A stretch of 38,488 nucleotides of DNA, taken from Phenylobacterium sp. (lineage in GTDB: Bacteria > Pseudomonadota > Alphaproteobacteria > Caulobacterales > Caulobacteraceae). A model generated the notes under the pieces. The model searched no databases. It saw only the letters and a program-made list of their open reading frames with translations, and was not told where the DNA came from. Positions 17,765 through 27,155 of the stretch are shown here, one piece after another. The translations under genes were made by a program, and so were the position numbers. Positions within the stretch are counted from its first letter, which is position 1, and every line of letters starts with the position of its first letter. The DNA lies in contig NZ_JAUXVZ010000057.1 in NCBI RefSeq assembly GCF_030680185.1, positions 1 to 38,488 of the forward strand, written 5' to 3'.

Positions 17765-18838
17765 TCAGGCTGCGCAGGCCTCGAAGCCGGCCTTGAGCTT
17801 GGCCTCGTCCAGATTGCGGCCGATGAACACCATGCGGCTGAAGCGCGGCTCATCAGCCCGCCAGTCACGCTGGAAGTCGCCCTCCAGGATCATGTGAACG
17901 GCCTGGAAGACCAGCCGGCGATCCTCGCCGGACACGTCCAGAATGCCCTTGGCCCGCAGGATGTCGGGTCCCTGTTCCTGCAGCAGCTCGTTCAGCCAGT
18001 TGGTGACCCGGGTTCCGTTCAAGGGCCGGTCCAGGGTCAGCGAGACGCCGCGGATGCCGGCGGCGGCCACATGGTCGTGGTCAGCATGGTCATGATGGCC
18101 ATGGTCGTGGTGATCGTGGCCATGATGGTGATCATGATCATGGTCGCAGGAGTCGTCGTGCACATGGCCAGGCTCGCCGTGGGCCGGGTTGAGGAATTCC
18201 GGATCCAGGCCGGTGATGCGCTCAAGGTCGAAGCCGCCCCGGCCGAGCACCGCCTCCAGCGGCACATTGGAGCGCTGCGCCCGGTGGATCGGCGCGAGCG
18301 GGTTGATCCGACGGATCTGCGCCTCGACCGCCGCAAGTTCGGCTTCCGAGACGAGGTCGGTCTTGTTGAGGATGATCTGGTCGGCGAAGGCGATCTGCTC
18401 CACCGCCTCGGGACTGTCGACCAGCCGCAGGGGCAGGTGCTTGGCGTCGACCACCGTGGTCACCGAGTCCAGCTGGGCCTTGGCCCGCACGTCGTCGTCC
18501 ACGAAGAAGGTCTGGGCCACCGGCCCCGGATCGGCCAGGCCCGTGGTCTCGACGATGATCGCGTCGAACTTGCCCTTGCGCTTCATGAGGCCCGAGAGCA
18601 CCCGGATCAGGTCGCCGCGCACGGTGCAGCAGACACAGCCGTTGTTCATCTCGAAGACTTCTTCGTCCGCGCCGACGATCAGCTCGTTGTCGATGCCCAC
18701 CTCGCCGAACTCGTTGACGATGACAGCGTATCGCTTGCCATGGTCCTCGCTGAGGATCCGGTTGAGCAGGGTGGTCTTGCCGGCGCCGAGATAGCCGGTG
18801 AGGACGGTGACGGGGGTCTTGTCGGTCATGGCCGCCAT
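17765..18838 (-). CDS. CobW/ZNG1-family G3E GTPase with His-rich loop (zinc metallochaperone type)
   Basis: 357-residue P-loop GTPase. Walker A is GYLGAGKT (15-22), the family metal motif is GCVCC (67-71), and the base-recognition motif is NKTD (158-161). Residues 225-256 contain 16 histidines alternating with Asp, typical of members that handle zinc rather than cobalt for B12. The C-terminal CobW_C domain follows ([13 protein letters not shown]...). Such GTPases deliver zinc to client enzymes in scarcity and are often Zur-regulated; a partly palindromic A/T-rich site lies ~75 bases upstream (18914-18929). The start could also be ATG at 18829; neither has a clear ribosome binding site. Confidence 0.9.
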   Translation of the reverse strand: MAAMTDKTPVTVLTGYLGAGKTTLLNRILSEDHGKRYAVIVNEFGEVGIDNELIVGADEEVFEMNNGCVCCTVRGDLIRVLSGLMKRKGKFDAIIVETTGLADPGPVAQTFFVDDDVRAKAQLDSVTTVVDAKHLPLRLVDSPEAVEQIAFADQIILNKTDLVSEAELAAVEAQIRRINPLAPIHRAQRSNVPLEAVLGRGGFDLERITGLDPEFLNPAHGEPGHVHDDSCDHDHDHHHGHDHHDHGHHDHADHDHVAAAGIRGVSLTLDRPLNGTRVTNWLNELLQEQGPDILRAKGILDVSGEDRRLVFQAVHMILEGDFQRDWRADEPRFSRMVFIGRNLDEAKLKAGFEACAA

Positions 18839-18899
18839 TTAGTCACTGCCGAGGCCATAGGGAACAGGCGAGCCGCAGGTTGTGTCTCATCATCAGCCC

Positions 18900-18929
18900 T
18901 TGACCGCCCAACTTATGTTATAGATTAAC
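18900..18929 (+). promoter_or_regulatory. promoter with overlapping Zur-like palindrome between the GTPase and cation efflux genes
   Basis: TTGACCG (18900-18906) then 10 bases and GTTATAG (18917-18923) resembles the Caulobacter housekeeping promoter, reading toward the efflux gene. The -10 region overlaps TTATGTTATAGATTAA (18913-18928), which shares ATGTTATA with alphaproteobacterial Zur boxes and contains GTTA-N5-TAAC. It is the only A/T-rich block in the 133-base divergent gap. The Zur assignment is tentative. Confidence 0.35.
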
Positions 18930-18971
18930 GCTTCTCCGCCCGCCAAGGGCGCCGCCGCCAAGGGGCCGCCC

Positions 18972-19982
18972 GTGTCTCAGGATGACAGAGCAAGTTCTGA
19001 GAAGACGGCCGGGCCAGCGGCGCCGGCCGCCAGTCCCCTGGACGGCTTCCGCGCCGACCGGGTCTATCTGGGCGCAGACCATGCCCGCAACGAGCGTCGG
19101 GTCTGGGCGGCCGCAGCCATCTGCGCGCTGACCCTGGTCGGTCAGCTGGTCGGCGGTCTGGCCTTCAACTCCATGGCCCTGGTGGCCGGCGGCATCCATA
19201 TGGCCGCCCATGTGGCCGCCCTCGCCGTGGCCGGCCTCGCCTATCTGCTGGCCCGGCGCTACGCCGCCGACCGCAGGTTCAGCTTCGGCGCGGGCAAGAT
19301 CGGCTATCTCGCCGCCTTCGCCAACGCCGTGGCCCTGGGCGTCACCGCCCTGCTGCTGGCTGGCGAGAGCCTGACCCGCTTCGGCGGCGGCGCGGCGACC
19401 CATTATCATGAGGCCACTCAGCTCGCCCTCGTGGTGCTGGCCGTCAATTTCGTCTGCATGTGGCTGCTGCGGCCGGTGAACGCACAACCGGCCCCCGGCG
19501 ATGACGACGACGTCAATCTACGTGCCGCCCACCTGCACCTGGCCGCCGACGTGATCGTGTCGATACTGGCCATTGGCGGGCTGCTGGCCGGCGAGCACCT
19601 GGGCTGGACGTGGGCCGACCCCCTGGCGGGTCTGCTGGGCGCCCTGCTGGTGGCGCGGTTCGCCTGGAGCCTGGGTCGACGCGCCGGCTCCGTGCTCCTC
19701 GACATGACGCCCGACCCGCGGCTGACCGCGGAGGTCCGCACCCGGCTTGAGGCCCTCGACGCGCGCGTGATCGACCTGCACCTGTGGCGACTGGGGCCTG
19801 GCCACCATGCCGCCATCGCCGTGGTCGCCGATCCGCAGGGTCGCTCGGCGCACGCCTTCCGAAGCCAGCTCACCGGCCTTGCCGGCCTCAGCCACCTGAC
19901 CGTGGAGGTGCGCGAAGCCCCCCGGGACGAGGCCGCAGAATCCCCGTTGGCCGCGTTGACTCGCAAGTCTGCGTCTGTATAA
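18972..19982 (+). CDS. cation diffusion facilitator, DmeF-like
   Basis: 336-residue cation efflux protein with six predicted membrane segments after a ~40-residue cytoplasmic start. The first transport-site helix reads GGIHMAAHVAALAV, i.e. HxxxH rather than the HxxxD of zinc CDFs, and the second reads LHLAADVIVS with HxxxD. That HxxxH form is the one I associate with the DmeF (Co/Ni/Zn) branch. A C-terminal cytoplasmic domain follows (VIDLHLWRLGPGHHAAIAVV). The start is GTG at 18972 with AGGGG upstream. It is divergent from the metal GTPase, suggesting shared metal control. The promoter of rplU lies inside its 3' end. Confidence 0.85.
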   Translation: MSQDDRASSEKTAGPAAPAASPLDGFRADRVYLGADHARNERRVWAAAAICALTLVGQLVGGLAFNSMALVAGGIHMAAHVAALAVAGLAYLLARRYAADRRFSFGAGKIGYLAAFANAVALGVTALLLAGESLTRFGGGAATHYHEATQLALVVLAVNFVCMWLLRPVNAQPAPGDDDDVNLRAAHLHLAADVIVSILAIGGLLAGEHLGWTWADPLAGLLGALLVARFAWSLGRRAGSVLLDMTPDPRLTAEVRTRLEALDARVIDLHLWRLGPGHHAAIAVVADPQGRSAHAFRSQLTGLAGLSHLTVEVREAPRDEAAESPLAALTRKSASV

Positions 19983-19983
19983 G
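19956..19983 (+). promoter_or_regulatory. promoter of the rplU-rpmA operon
   Basis: TTGACT (19956-19961), 16 bases, TATAAG (19978-19983). It is embedded in the last codons of the upstream efflux gene and would begin transcription about 60 bases before the rplU ATG. Confidence 0.65.
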
Positions 19984-19994
19984 TCCGCGGCTCT

Positions 19995-20025
19995 CGCCCG
20001 CAGGCTATCGCGGGCGTAATCCTTT
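19995..20025 (+). promoter_or_regulatory. 5' leader hairpin of rplU
   Basis: CGCCCGC (19995-20001) pairs with GCGGGCG (20010-20016) around an 8-base loop, followed after six bases by TTTTT. It comes directly after the expected transcription start, so it is in the leader of the L21 mRNA. It could end read-through from the upstream gene or take part in attenuation or autoregulation. Confidence 0.45.
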
Positions 20026-20050
20026 TTGCATATAGTCCAAGGCGCGAACC

Positions 20051-20644
20051 ATGTACGCGGTGATCAAGACCGGCGGCAAACAGTACCGGGTCCAACCTGG
20101 CGATCTGCTTGTGGTTGAAAAGCTGGATGGCGAACCGGGCGCTGATGTCGCGTTCGGCGACGTCCTGATGCTGGGCGACGGCGACACCGTGACCTTGGGC
20201 GCGCCCCTCGTGGACGGCGCCACCGTTTCGGCCACCCTGATCGAAACCCGCAAGGGTGAGAAGGTGAAGATCTTCAAGAAGATCCGCCGTCAGGGCTATC
20301 GTCGGACCCGTGGCCATCGCCAGATCGAAAGCGTGCTGCGCGTGACCTCGATCGCCGGCGTCGGCAAGACCGACAAGTGGGACGGCGAAGTCGACCTGAC
20401 CACCAAGGCGGTCCTCAACGCCCGCGCCCGTGGCCTCGCGCCCCGCGTCGAGGTCGAAGACAAGCCCGCCAAGGCTGCGCCGAAGAAGGCCGAGGCCGCC
20501 CCGGTCGAAGCCGAGGCCGACGCCCCCAAGGCTGAAGCCAAGAAGGCCGCCCCCAAGAAGGCTGCGGCTCCCAAGGCTGAAGCCGGCGAAAAGAAGGCTG
20601 CGCCGAAGAAGGCCGCCGCCAAGAAGGAATCGGACGCCGAATAG
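20051..20644 (+). CDS. rplU: 50S ribosomal protein L21 with Lys/Ala-rich C-terminal extension
   Basis: The first ~102 residues are a normal L21 (MYAVIKTGGKQYRVQPGD..., KIRRQGYRRTRGHRQ...). It binds 23S rRNA in the large subunit. The remaining ~95 residues are a low-complexity tail rich in Lys, Ala, Pro and Glu with repeats of the type KKAAPKKAAAPKAEA, resembling histone H1-like tails. Such extended L21 proteins occur in Caulobacterales. The tail would be disordered and could contact rRNA. rpmA follows 25 bases downstream. Confidence 0.97.
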   Translation: MYAVIKTGGKQYRVQPGDLLVVEKLDGEPGADVAFGDVLMLGDGDTVTLGAPLVDGATVSATLIETRKGEKVKIFKKIRRQGYRRTRGHRQIESVLRVTSIAGVGKTDKWDGEVDLTTKAVLNARARGLAPRVEVEDKPAKAAPKKAEAAPVEAEADAPKAEAKKAAPKKAAAPKAEAGEKKAAPKKAAAKKESDAE

Positions 20645-20669
20645 GCGTTCCACGGTTTAGGAGAGCACC

Positions 20670-20942
20670 ATGGCTCACAAGAAATCTGGCGGTTCTTCGC
20701 GCAACGGTCGCGACTCCGCGGGCCGCCGTCTCGGCGTAAAGAAGTTCGGCGGCGAAGCTGTGCTCGCCGGCAACATCATCGTGCGCCAGCGCGGCACCAA
20801 ATATTACCCGGGCGCGGGCGTGGGCATGGGGCGCGACCATACGCTCTTCGCCCTCGACACCGGCGCGGTGAAGTTCATCACCAAGCGCGACGACCGCACC
20901 TATGTGACGGTGGTCCAGGCCGAGGGCGCGAACGCCGAATAG
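20670..20942 (+). CDS. rpmA: 50S ribosomal protein L27
   Basis: 90-residue L27, normal length. It begins [16 protein letters not shown], the flexible N-terminal arm that reaches the peptidyl transferase centre; no Firmicutes-type cleaved pre-sequence is present. [29 protein letters not shown] is the family core. AGGAGAGCACC precedes the ATG. The operon ends with a strong terminator 64 bases after the stop. Confidence 0.98.
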   Translation: MAHKKSGGSSRNGRDSAGRRLGVKKFGGEAVLAGNIIVRQRGTKYYPGAGVGMGRDHTLFALDTGAVKFITKRDDRTYVTVVQAEGANAE

Positions 20943-21005
20943 GCGGAACCTCCCTTGACCGGTTCCGCCTCTCACCACCCGAGGCGGACCGGACAGGAAA
21001 ACTCC

Positions 21006-21039
21006 AAACGGGGAGTCCGGCCGCCGGACTCCCCGTTTT
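21006..21039 (+). terminator. intrinsic terminator after rpmA
   Basis: A perfect 15-base stem (21006-21020 with 21024-21038), three-base loop CCG, followed by TTTT-C-GTTTT. It closes the rplU-rpmA operon. Confidence 0.92.
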
Positions 21040-21079
21040 CGTTTTCCGAGGGCCTCCGCAGAGGGGCCGGGAGGATCAG

Positions 21080-21613
21080 ATGAGCATTCCCGACGGACCA
21101 CCCGTCATTTCAACCGCCCGGCTGCGGCTGCGCGCGCCGACGCTCGAAGACGCGCCCCGCATCGCCGCATTGGCCAACGATCCCGGGGTGGCGCGGATGA
21201 CCACGCGGATGCCCCACCCTTACGGCCTGTCCGACGCCGAGGCCTTTCTTCAGGCCTGCGAACGCCGGGACGTGGCCAAGGAACACATCTTCGCCCTGGA
21301 CCATGACGATGAGGGCCTGGTGGGCATGCTCGGCTTCCATCCCGACGATGATGGCCGGGTTGAACTGGGCTACTGGCTGGGCCGACCCTACTGGGGTCAG
21401 GGCCTGGCCACCGAGGCGGCCAGCGGCGCCCTGGTCTGGGCCGGCGAAGGCTGGCGGCGGCGCTACCTGGTGGCCGGTCACTTCGCCGACAACCCGGCCT
21501 CCGGCCAGGTGCTCTGCAAGACCGGCTTTCTCTACACCGGCGAGGTCTTGCCCCGCCATTCCCTGGCCCGCGGCGAAACCGCGGCCACCCGCATGATGGT
21601 CTGGCTCGCCTAG
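21080..21613 (+). CDS. GNAT acetyltransferase, RimJ/RimL type
   Basis: 177-residue N-acetyltransferase. It begins with ISTARLRLRAPTLEDAPRIAALANDPGVARMTTRMPHPY, the usual RimJ/RimL start, and has ELGYWLGRPYWGQGLATEAASGALVWA as acetyl-CoA motif A, then NPASGQVLCKTGF. Targets in this group include N termini of ribosomal proteins and small amines; here the target is unknown. GGGAGGA lies 6 bases before the ATG. It lies between the ribosomal protein genes and obgE, a placement seen in related genomes. Confidence 0.9.
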   Translation: MSIPDGPPVISTARLRLRAPTLEDAPRIAALANDPGVARMTTRMPHPYGLSDAEAFLQACERRDVAKEHIFALDHDDEGLVGMLGFHPDDDGRVELGYWLGRPYWGQGLATEAASGALVWAGEGWRRRYLVAGHFADNPASGQVLCKTGFLYTGEVLPRHSLARGETAATRMMVWLA

Positions 21614-23850
<2,237 letters not shown>

Positions 23851-23934
23851 AGCCGCTGCGTCAATGTACGCCTTAATTGCCGAGGCGCCGAAAGGGGCCT
23901 AGGTAAGCCTCATCCTGAGCATAACTGACGGATC

Positions 23935-25518
23935 ATGATGATGGACGGGGCAGGACCCGGCGAGGGCCAGATCGGGGAGGACGAAGGCGGCGAGCGTCTC
24001 ACCGCGCTCAGCCCCGGCATGGCCATCCCCTATGGCGGCGACCGTCTGGCCCGCGTCAGCCCGGAGCTGGCCAGCGCCTTCAAGCCGGGCGATCGGCTGA
24101 TCGTGCTGCAGGACTCCGGGACGCTGCTGCATGTGCCCGCCGCCCAGCAGGCGATCGCCGCTGACGCCGTGGGCCGCGCCCAGGCCGCCTTCGCCCGGAT
24201 GGGCGAGGTCAGCGACGCGCAGATCACCGCCTTTTTCGACGCCTTCGCCAACCGCCTGGCCGACGAGGCGGCCTGGGCCGCCATCGCCGCGGCCAACGCC
24301 GCCGATGTGGCCCGCGCCCAACAGCGGGGGCGCTCCACCACCCGTCTGGCCGTCAGCCCCGCCATGCGGGCCGACATGATCGCGGGCCTTCGGGCCTGGC
24401 GCGACGCCGCCCCGGCCCGCGGCCAGGTGATCGAAGCCGTCGATCATGCTGGCTGGCGTGTGGAGCAGGTCTCTGCGCCCCTGGGCGTCGTGGCCTTCGT
24501 CTTCGAAGGCCGGCCCAATGTGTTCGCCGACGCCACCGGCGTCCTGCGGGCCGGCAACACCGTCGTCTTCCGCATCGGCTCCGACGCCCTGGGCACGGCC
24601 CGCGCCATCGTCGGCGAAGCGCTGGAGCCGGCCATCGCAGAGGCTGGCCTGCCGCCTGGCTCCGCCGTCCTGGTGGACTCGGCCGCGCACGCCGCCGGCT
24701 GGGCCATGTTCGCCGACCCGCGCCTGGGCCTGGCGGTGGCCAGGGGATCTGGGCCCGCCGTCACCCAGCTGGGCGGCATCGCCCGCCAGGCCGGGGCGCC
24801 GGTCAGCCTGCATGGCACAGGGGGCGCCTGGATGGCGGCCGACGCCAGCGCCGACCCCGAGCGCCTGTTCGCCGCCGTCTTCCATTCCCTCGACCGCAAG
24901 GTCTGCAACACGCTGAACGTCTTCTGCGTCACCCGCGACGCCGCCCAGGATCTGATCCCGGTCTTCCTCGCCGCCCTGGATCAGGCTGGCGAACGGGGCG
25001 GCCATGGGGTCAAGCTGCACGTGGTCGAGGGCGACGAGGCCTTCCTGCCCAAGGCCTGGCGCCAGGCGCGGGTTCAGGTCGCCCGCGCCGAGGGCGTCCG
25101 CGAAGAGGCCAAGGTCGATCTCCTGCCGCAGGCCGAACTGGGCCGCGAATGGGAATGGGAGCAGACGCCTGAGGTCACGCTCAAGGTGGTGGCCGACCTT
25201 AATGAGGCGGTGGGCCTGTTCAACTGCTACAGCCCTCAGTTCGCCGCCAGCCTGATCAGCACAGACCGGGCCGCCCATGACCGCTTCTACGCCACCATCA
25301 ATGCGCCCTTCGTCGGCGACGGCTTCACCCGCTGGGTGGATGGCCAGTACGCCCTGAACAAGCCCGAGCTTGGCCTCTCCAACTGGGAGTTCGGGCGCCT
25401 GTTCGCCCGCGGCGGCGTCCTGGCCGGCGATGGGGTGTTCACGGTGCGGGCGCGGGTGAGCCAGAGCGACATCCATCTCGACCGCGGCGGGGCGCCCACC
25501 CCCGCCCGCCCTGCCTGA
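23935..25518 (+). CDS. proA: divergent glutamate-5-semialdehyde dehydrogenase (ProA-like) with N-terminal extension
   Basis: 527 residues, against about 420 for usual ProA. The aldehyde dehydrogenase part shows APLGVVAFVFEGRPNVFADATGVLRAGN and the active-site Cys324 in DRKVCNTLNVFCV, with NAPFVGDGFTRWVDGQ further on. ProA reduces gamma-glutamyl phosphate to glutamate semialdehyde. The N-terminal ~70 residues (ALSPGMAIPYGGDRL...FKPGDRLIVLQDSG) have no ProA counterpart, and the C terminus ends in an unusual GVFTVRARVSQSDIHLDRGG. The role is inferred from adjacency to proB. Three consecutive ATG codons (23935, 23938, 23941) make the exact start uncertain. Confidence 0.8.
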   Translation: MMMDGAGPGEGQIGEDEGGERLTALSPGMAIPYGGDRLARVSPELASAFKPGDRLIVLQDSGTLLHVPAAQQAIAADAVGRAQAAFARMGEVSDAQITAFFDAFANRLADEAAWAAIAAANAADVARAQQRGRSTTRLAVSPAMRADMIAGLRAWRDAAPARGQVIEAVDHAGWRVEQVSAPLGVVAFVFEGRPNVFADATGVLRAGNTVVFRIGSDALGTARAIVGEALEPAIAEAGLPPGSAVLVDSAAHAAGWAMFADPRLGLAVARGSGPAVTQLGGIARQAGAPVSLHGTGGAWMAADASADPERLFAAVFHSLDRKVCNTLNVFCVTRDAAQDLIPVFLAALDQAGERGGHGVKLHVVEGDEAFLPKAWRQARVQVARAEGVREEAKVDLLPQAELGREWEWEQTPEVTLKVVADLNEAVGLFNCYSPQFAASLISTDRAAHDRFYATINAPFVGDGFTRWVDGQYALNKPELGLSNWEFGRLFARGGVLAGDGVFTVRARVSQSDIHLDRGGAPTPARPA

Positions 25519-25522
25519 TCCC

Positions 25523-26203
25523 ATGTGGTTTGCAGGTCCCGCCCGCCGACTGCCCGCCGCCGGACGGCCAGGCGCCCTGCGCCTCGGCTTCCATCTGGAG
25601 CCGGGCATGCGGGTGGGTCTGTTCGGCGGCTCGTTCAATCCGGCCCATGAGGGCCACGCCCATGTGGCCGAGACCGCCCGCCGGCGGCTGGGCCTGGACC
25701 TGGTGATCTGGCTGGTCTCGCCGCAAAACCCCCTGAAGCCGACGCATGAAACCGCCAGCCTGGCCGAGCGTATGGCCGGGGCCCGCGCCTTCGCCCGGCA
25801 GAAGGGCATGGCGGTGTCCGACGCCGAGAGCCGGCTGGGCTCGCGCTACACCATCGATTCGGTTCGCGCCCTGAAGGCGCGCCATCCGGGCGTCCACTTC
25901 GTCTGGATCATGGGGGCCGACAGTCTGGCCACCTTCCACCGCTGGCGGGGCTGGACCCAGATCATGGCCGAAACGCCGGTGGCCGTGGTCTCGCGGCCCT
26001 GGATTTCGCTGAAAAGCCGCACCTCGCCGGCTGCGCGGCGGTTCGCCCACGCCCGCGTGCCGTCCAACCAGGCCCGCAGCCTGCCCGGCAGGCGCACGCC
26101 CGCCTGGGTTTTCCTCCGCGGGCCCTTGAATTTCCAGTCGTCCACGGCCCTTCGCGAGCGGATGCGGCCGACCCGTCCAGAGGGCGCCATCAAGGACCGC
26201 TGA
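25523..26203 (+). CDS. nadD: nicotinate-nucleotide adenylyltransferase
   Basis: 226-residue enzyme that adenylylates nicotinate mononucleotide in NAD synthesis. The signature GGSFNPAHEGH carries the HxGH catalytic motif; VIWLVSPQNPLK, FVWIMGADSLATFHRW and the end motif FQSSTALRERM follow as in the family. The N-terminal ~28 residues precede the core; similar extensions are common in alphaproteobacterial NadD. An alternative start is ATG 25607, which has TGGAG six bases upstream and gives MRVGLFGGSFNP. It lies 4 bases after the proA stop. Confidence 0.93.
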   Translation: MWFAGPARRLPAAGRPGALRLGFHLEPGMRVGLFGGSFNPAHEGHAHVAETARRRLGLDLVIWLVSPQNPLKPTHETASLAERMAGARAFARQKGMAVSDAESRLGSRYTIDSVRALKARHPGVHFVWIMGADSLATFHRWRGWTQIMAETPVAVVSRPWISLKSRTSPAARRFAHARVPSNQARSLPGRRTPAWVFLRGPLNFQSSTALRERMRPTRPEGAIKDR

Positions 26204-26228
26204 CCACGGGTCAGGATCGTGCTATGAT
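26200..26228 (+). promoter_or_regulatory. promoter upstream of rsfS
   Basis: CTGACC (26200-26205), 17 bases, TATGAT (26223-26228), overlapping the end of nadD. It would give rsfS, rlmH and the LytM-factor gene their own transcript with a leader of about 25 bases before the ribosome binding site. Confidence 0.5.
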
Positions 26229-26246
26229 GGTCTTCGCGTGGACGTT

Positions 26247-26253
26247 AGAGGAG
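26247..26253 (+). promoter_or_regulatory. ribosome binding site deciding the CTG start of rsfS
   Basis: AGAGGAG, with a 7-base spacer TTTCCCG, precedes CTG at 26261. No other start codon of the RsfS frame is within 130 bases. Confidence 0.6.
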
Positions 26254-26260
26254 TTTCCCG

Positions 26261-26680
26261 CTGAATAGTGAAGCCGCGCAGCGCGCGCAGGAGACCGCCG
26301 GTTCCGCCGTCGCCTCCTCGGACGTCGAGGGTCGCATCCAGGCCCTCGAAGACCTGATTCTGAGCCGCCTTGACGAGGATCAGGCCCAGGATGTCGTGGT
26401 CATCGATCTTACGGGCAAGAGCGCGGTGGCCGATGGCCTGATCGTCGCTTCTGGCCGGTCGCAGCGGCATGTGGGCGCGATCGCCGACCACCTGCTGCGC
26501 GCCCTGAAGGAGCACGGCTATGGCCGCGCCCGGGTGGAAGGGATGCCCCATTGCGATTGGGTGCTGATCGACACCGGGGACATCATCGTCCACCTGTTCC
26601 GTCCCGAAGTCCGCACCTTCTACAACATCGAGAAGATCTGGTCGGTGGACGCCTCGGGCCACGCCGTCCCCACCTCCTGA
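26261..26680 (+). CDS. rsfS: ribosomal silencing factor RsfS, probable CTG start
   Basis: RsfS binds L14 on the 50S subunit and blocks subunit joining. The family core spans LEDLILSRLDEDQAQDVVVID through WVLIDTGDIIVHLFRPEVRTFYNIEKIW. The frame opens after TAG at 26246-26248 and has no ATG, GTG or TTG until GTG 26396, which would cut off the conserved first helix and strand. CTG at 26261 has AGAGGAG (26247-26253) seven bases upstream, an ideal distance, and gives 139 residues including a ~25-residue polar lead. I take CTG as the start. It is followed 10 bases later by rlmH, the usual neighbour. Confidence 0.85.
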   Translation: MNSEAAQRAQETAGSAVASSDVEGRIQALEDLILSRLDEDQAQDVVVIDLTGKSAVADGLIVASGRSQRHVGAIADHLLRALKEHGYGRARVEGMPHCDWVLIDTGDIIVHLFRPEVRTFYNIEKIWSVDASGHAVPTS

Positions 26681-26690
26681 CGGAGGCGGC

Positions 26691-27155
26691 TTGCGTGTGA
26701 CCCTCCTGGCGGTGGGCCGTCTGGCCCGTTCGCCTGAGACCGAGCTGGTGAAGCTCTATGCCGATCGCGCCACGGCGGCGGGTCGGGTCCTGGGCCTTGG
26801 TCCGGTCGAGGTGATCGAGGTCGAGAGCCGCAAGCCCGGCAAGCTGGCCGAGGCCGAGGTGCTGCGCCCCCATCTCAAGGACGCCCACGTCCTGGCCTGC
26901 GACGAGCATGGCCGGGCGCGAACCTCGCGGGACTTCGCCGCCGAGATCGCCCGCCTGCGGGACGACGGGGTCCGACGCCTGGTGCTGATGATCGGCGGCG
27001 CCGACGGACTTGATCCCCAGCTGATGGACGAGACGCAAGGGCGGCTGGCCTTTGGCCCGCAGACCTGGCCCCACGCCCTGGTTCGCGCCATGCTGGCCGA
27101 ACAGGTCTATAGGGCCGTCACCATCCTTTCCGGGTCGCCCTATCACCGTGATTGA
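26691..27155 (+). CDS. rlmH: 23S rRNA (pseudouridine1915-N3)-methyltransferase RlmH
   Basis: 154-residue SPOUT methyltransferase, normal length. It starts VTLLAVGRLARSPETELVKLYADR, and the SAM-binding knot reads LMIGGADGLDP with the C-terminal LSGSPYHRD (YHR conserved). It methylates the pseudouridine in helix 69. The start is TTG at 26691 preceded by GGAGG; GTG 26697 is an alternative. Its last 8 bases overlap the start of the next gene. Confidence 0.95.
   Translation: MRVTLLAVGRLARSPETELVKLYADRATAAGRVLGLGPVEVIEVESRKPGKLAEAEVLRPHLKDAHVLACDEHGRARTSRDFAAEIARLRDDGVRRLVLMIGGADGLDPQLMDETQGRLAFGPQTWPHALVRAMLAEQVYRAVTILSGSPYHRD

Noticed and set aside
18060..18170. Repeated CATGATGGTCATGATCATGG-like DNA
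   Set aside because: It is the codon run for the His/Asp loop of the CobW GTPase, not a regulatory repeat.
17765..18838. Cobalamin synthesis role for the CobW-like gene
   Set aside because: No other B12 genes are near; the 16-His loop and GCVCC motif fit zinc-type members.
20460..20640. AAGAAGGC-type tandem DNA repeats
   Set aside because: They encode the Lys/Ala tail of L21 in frame and need no other explanation.
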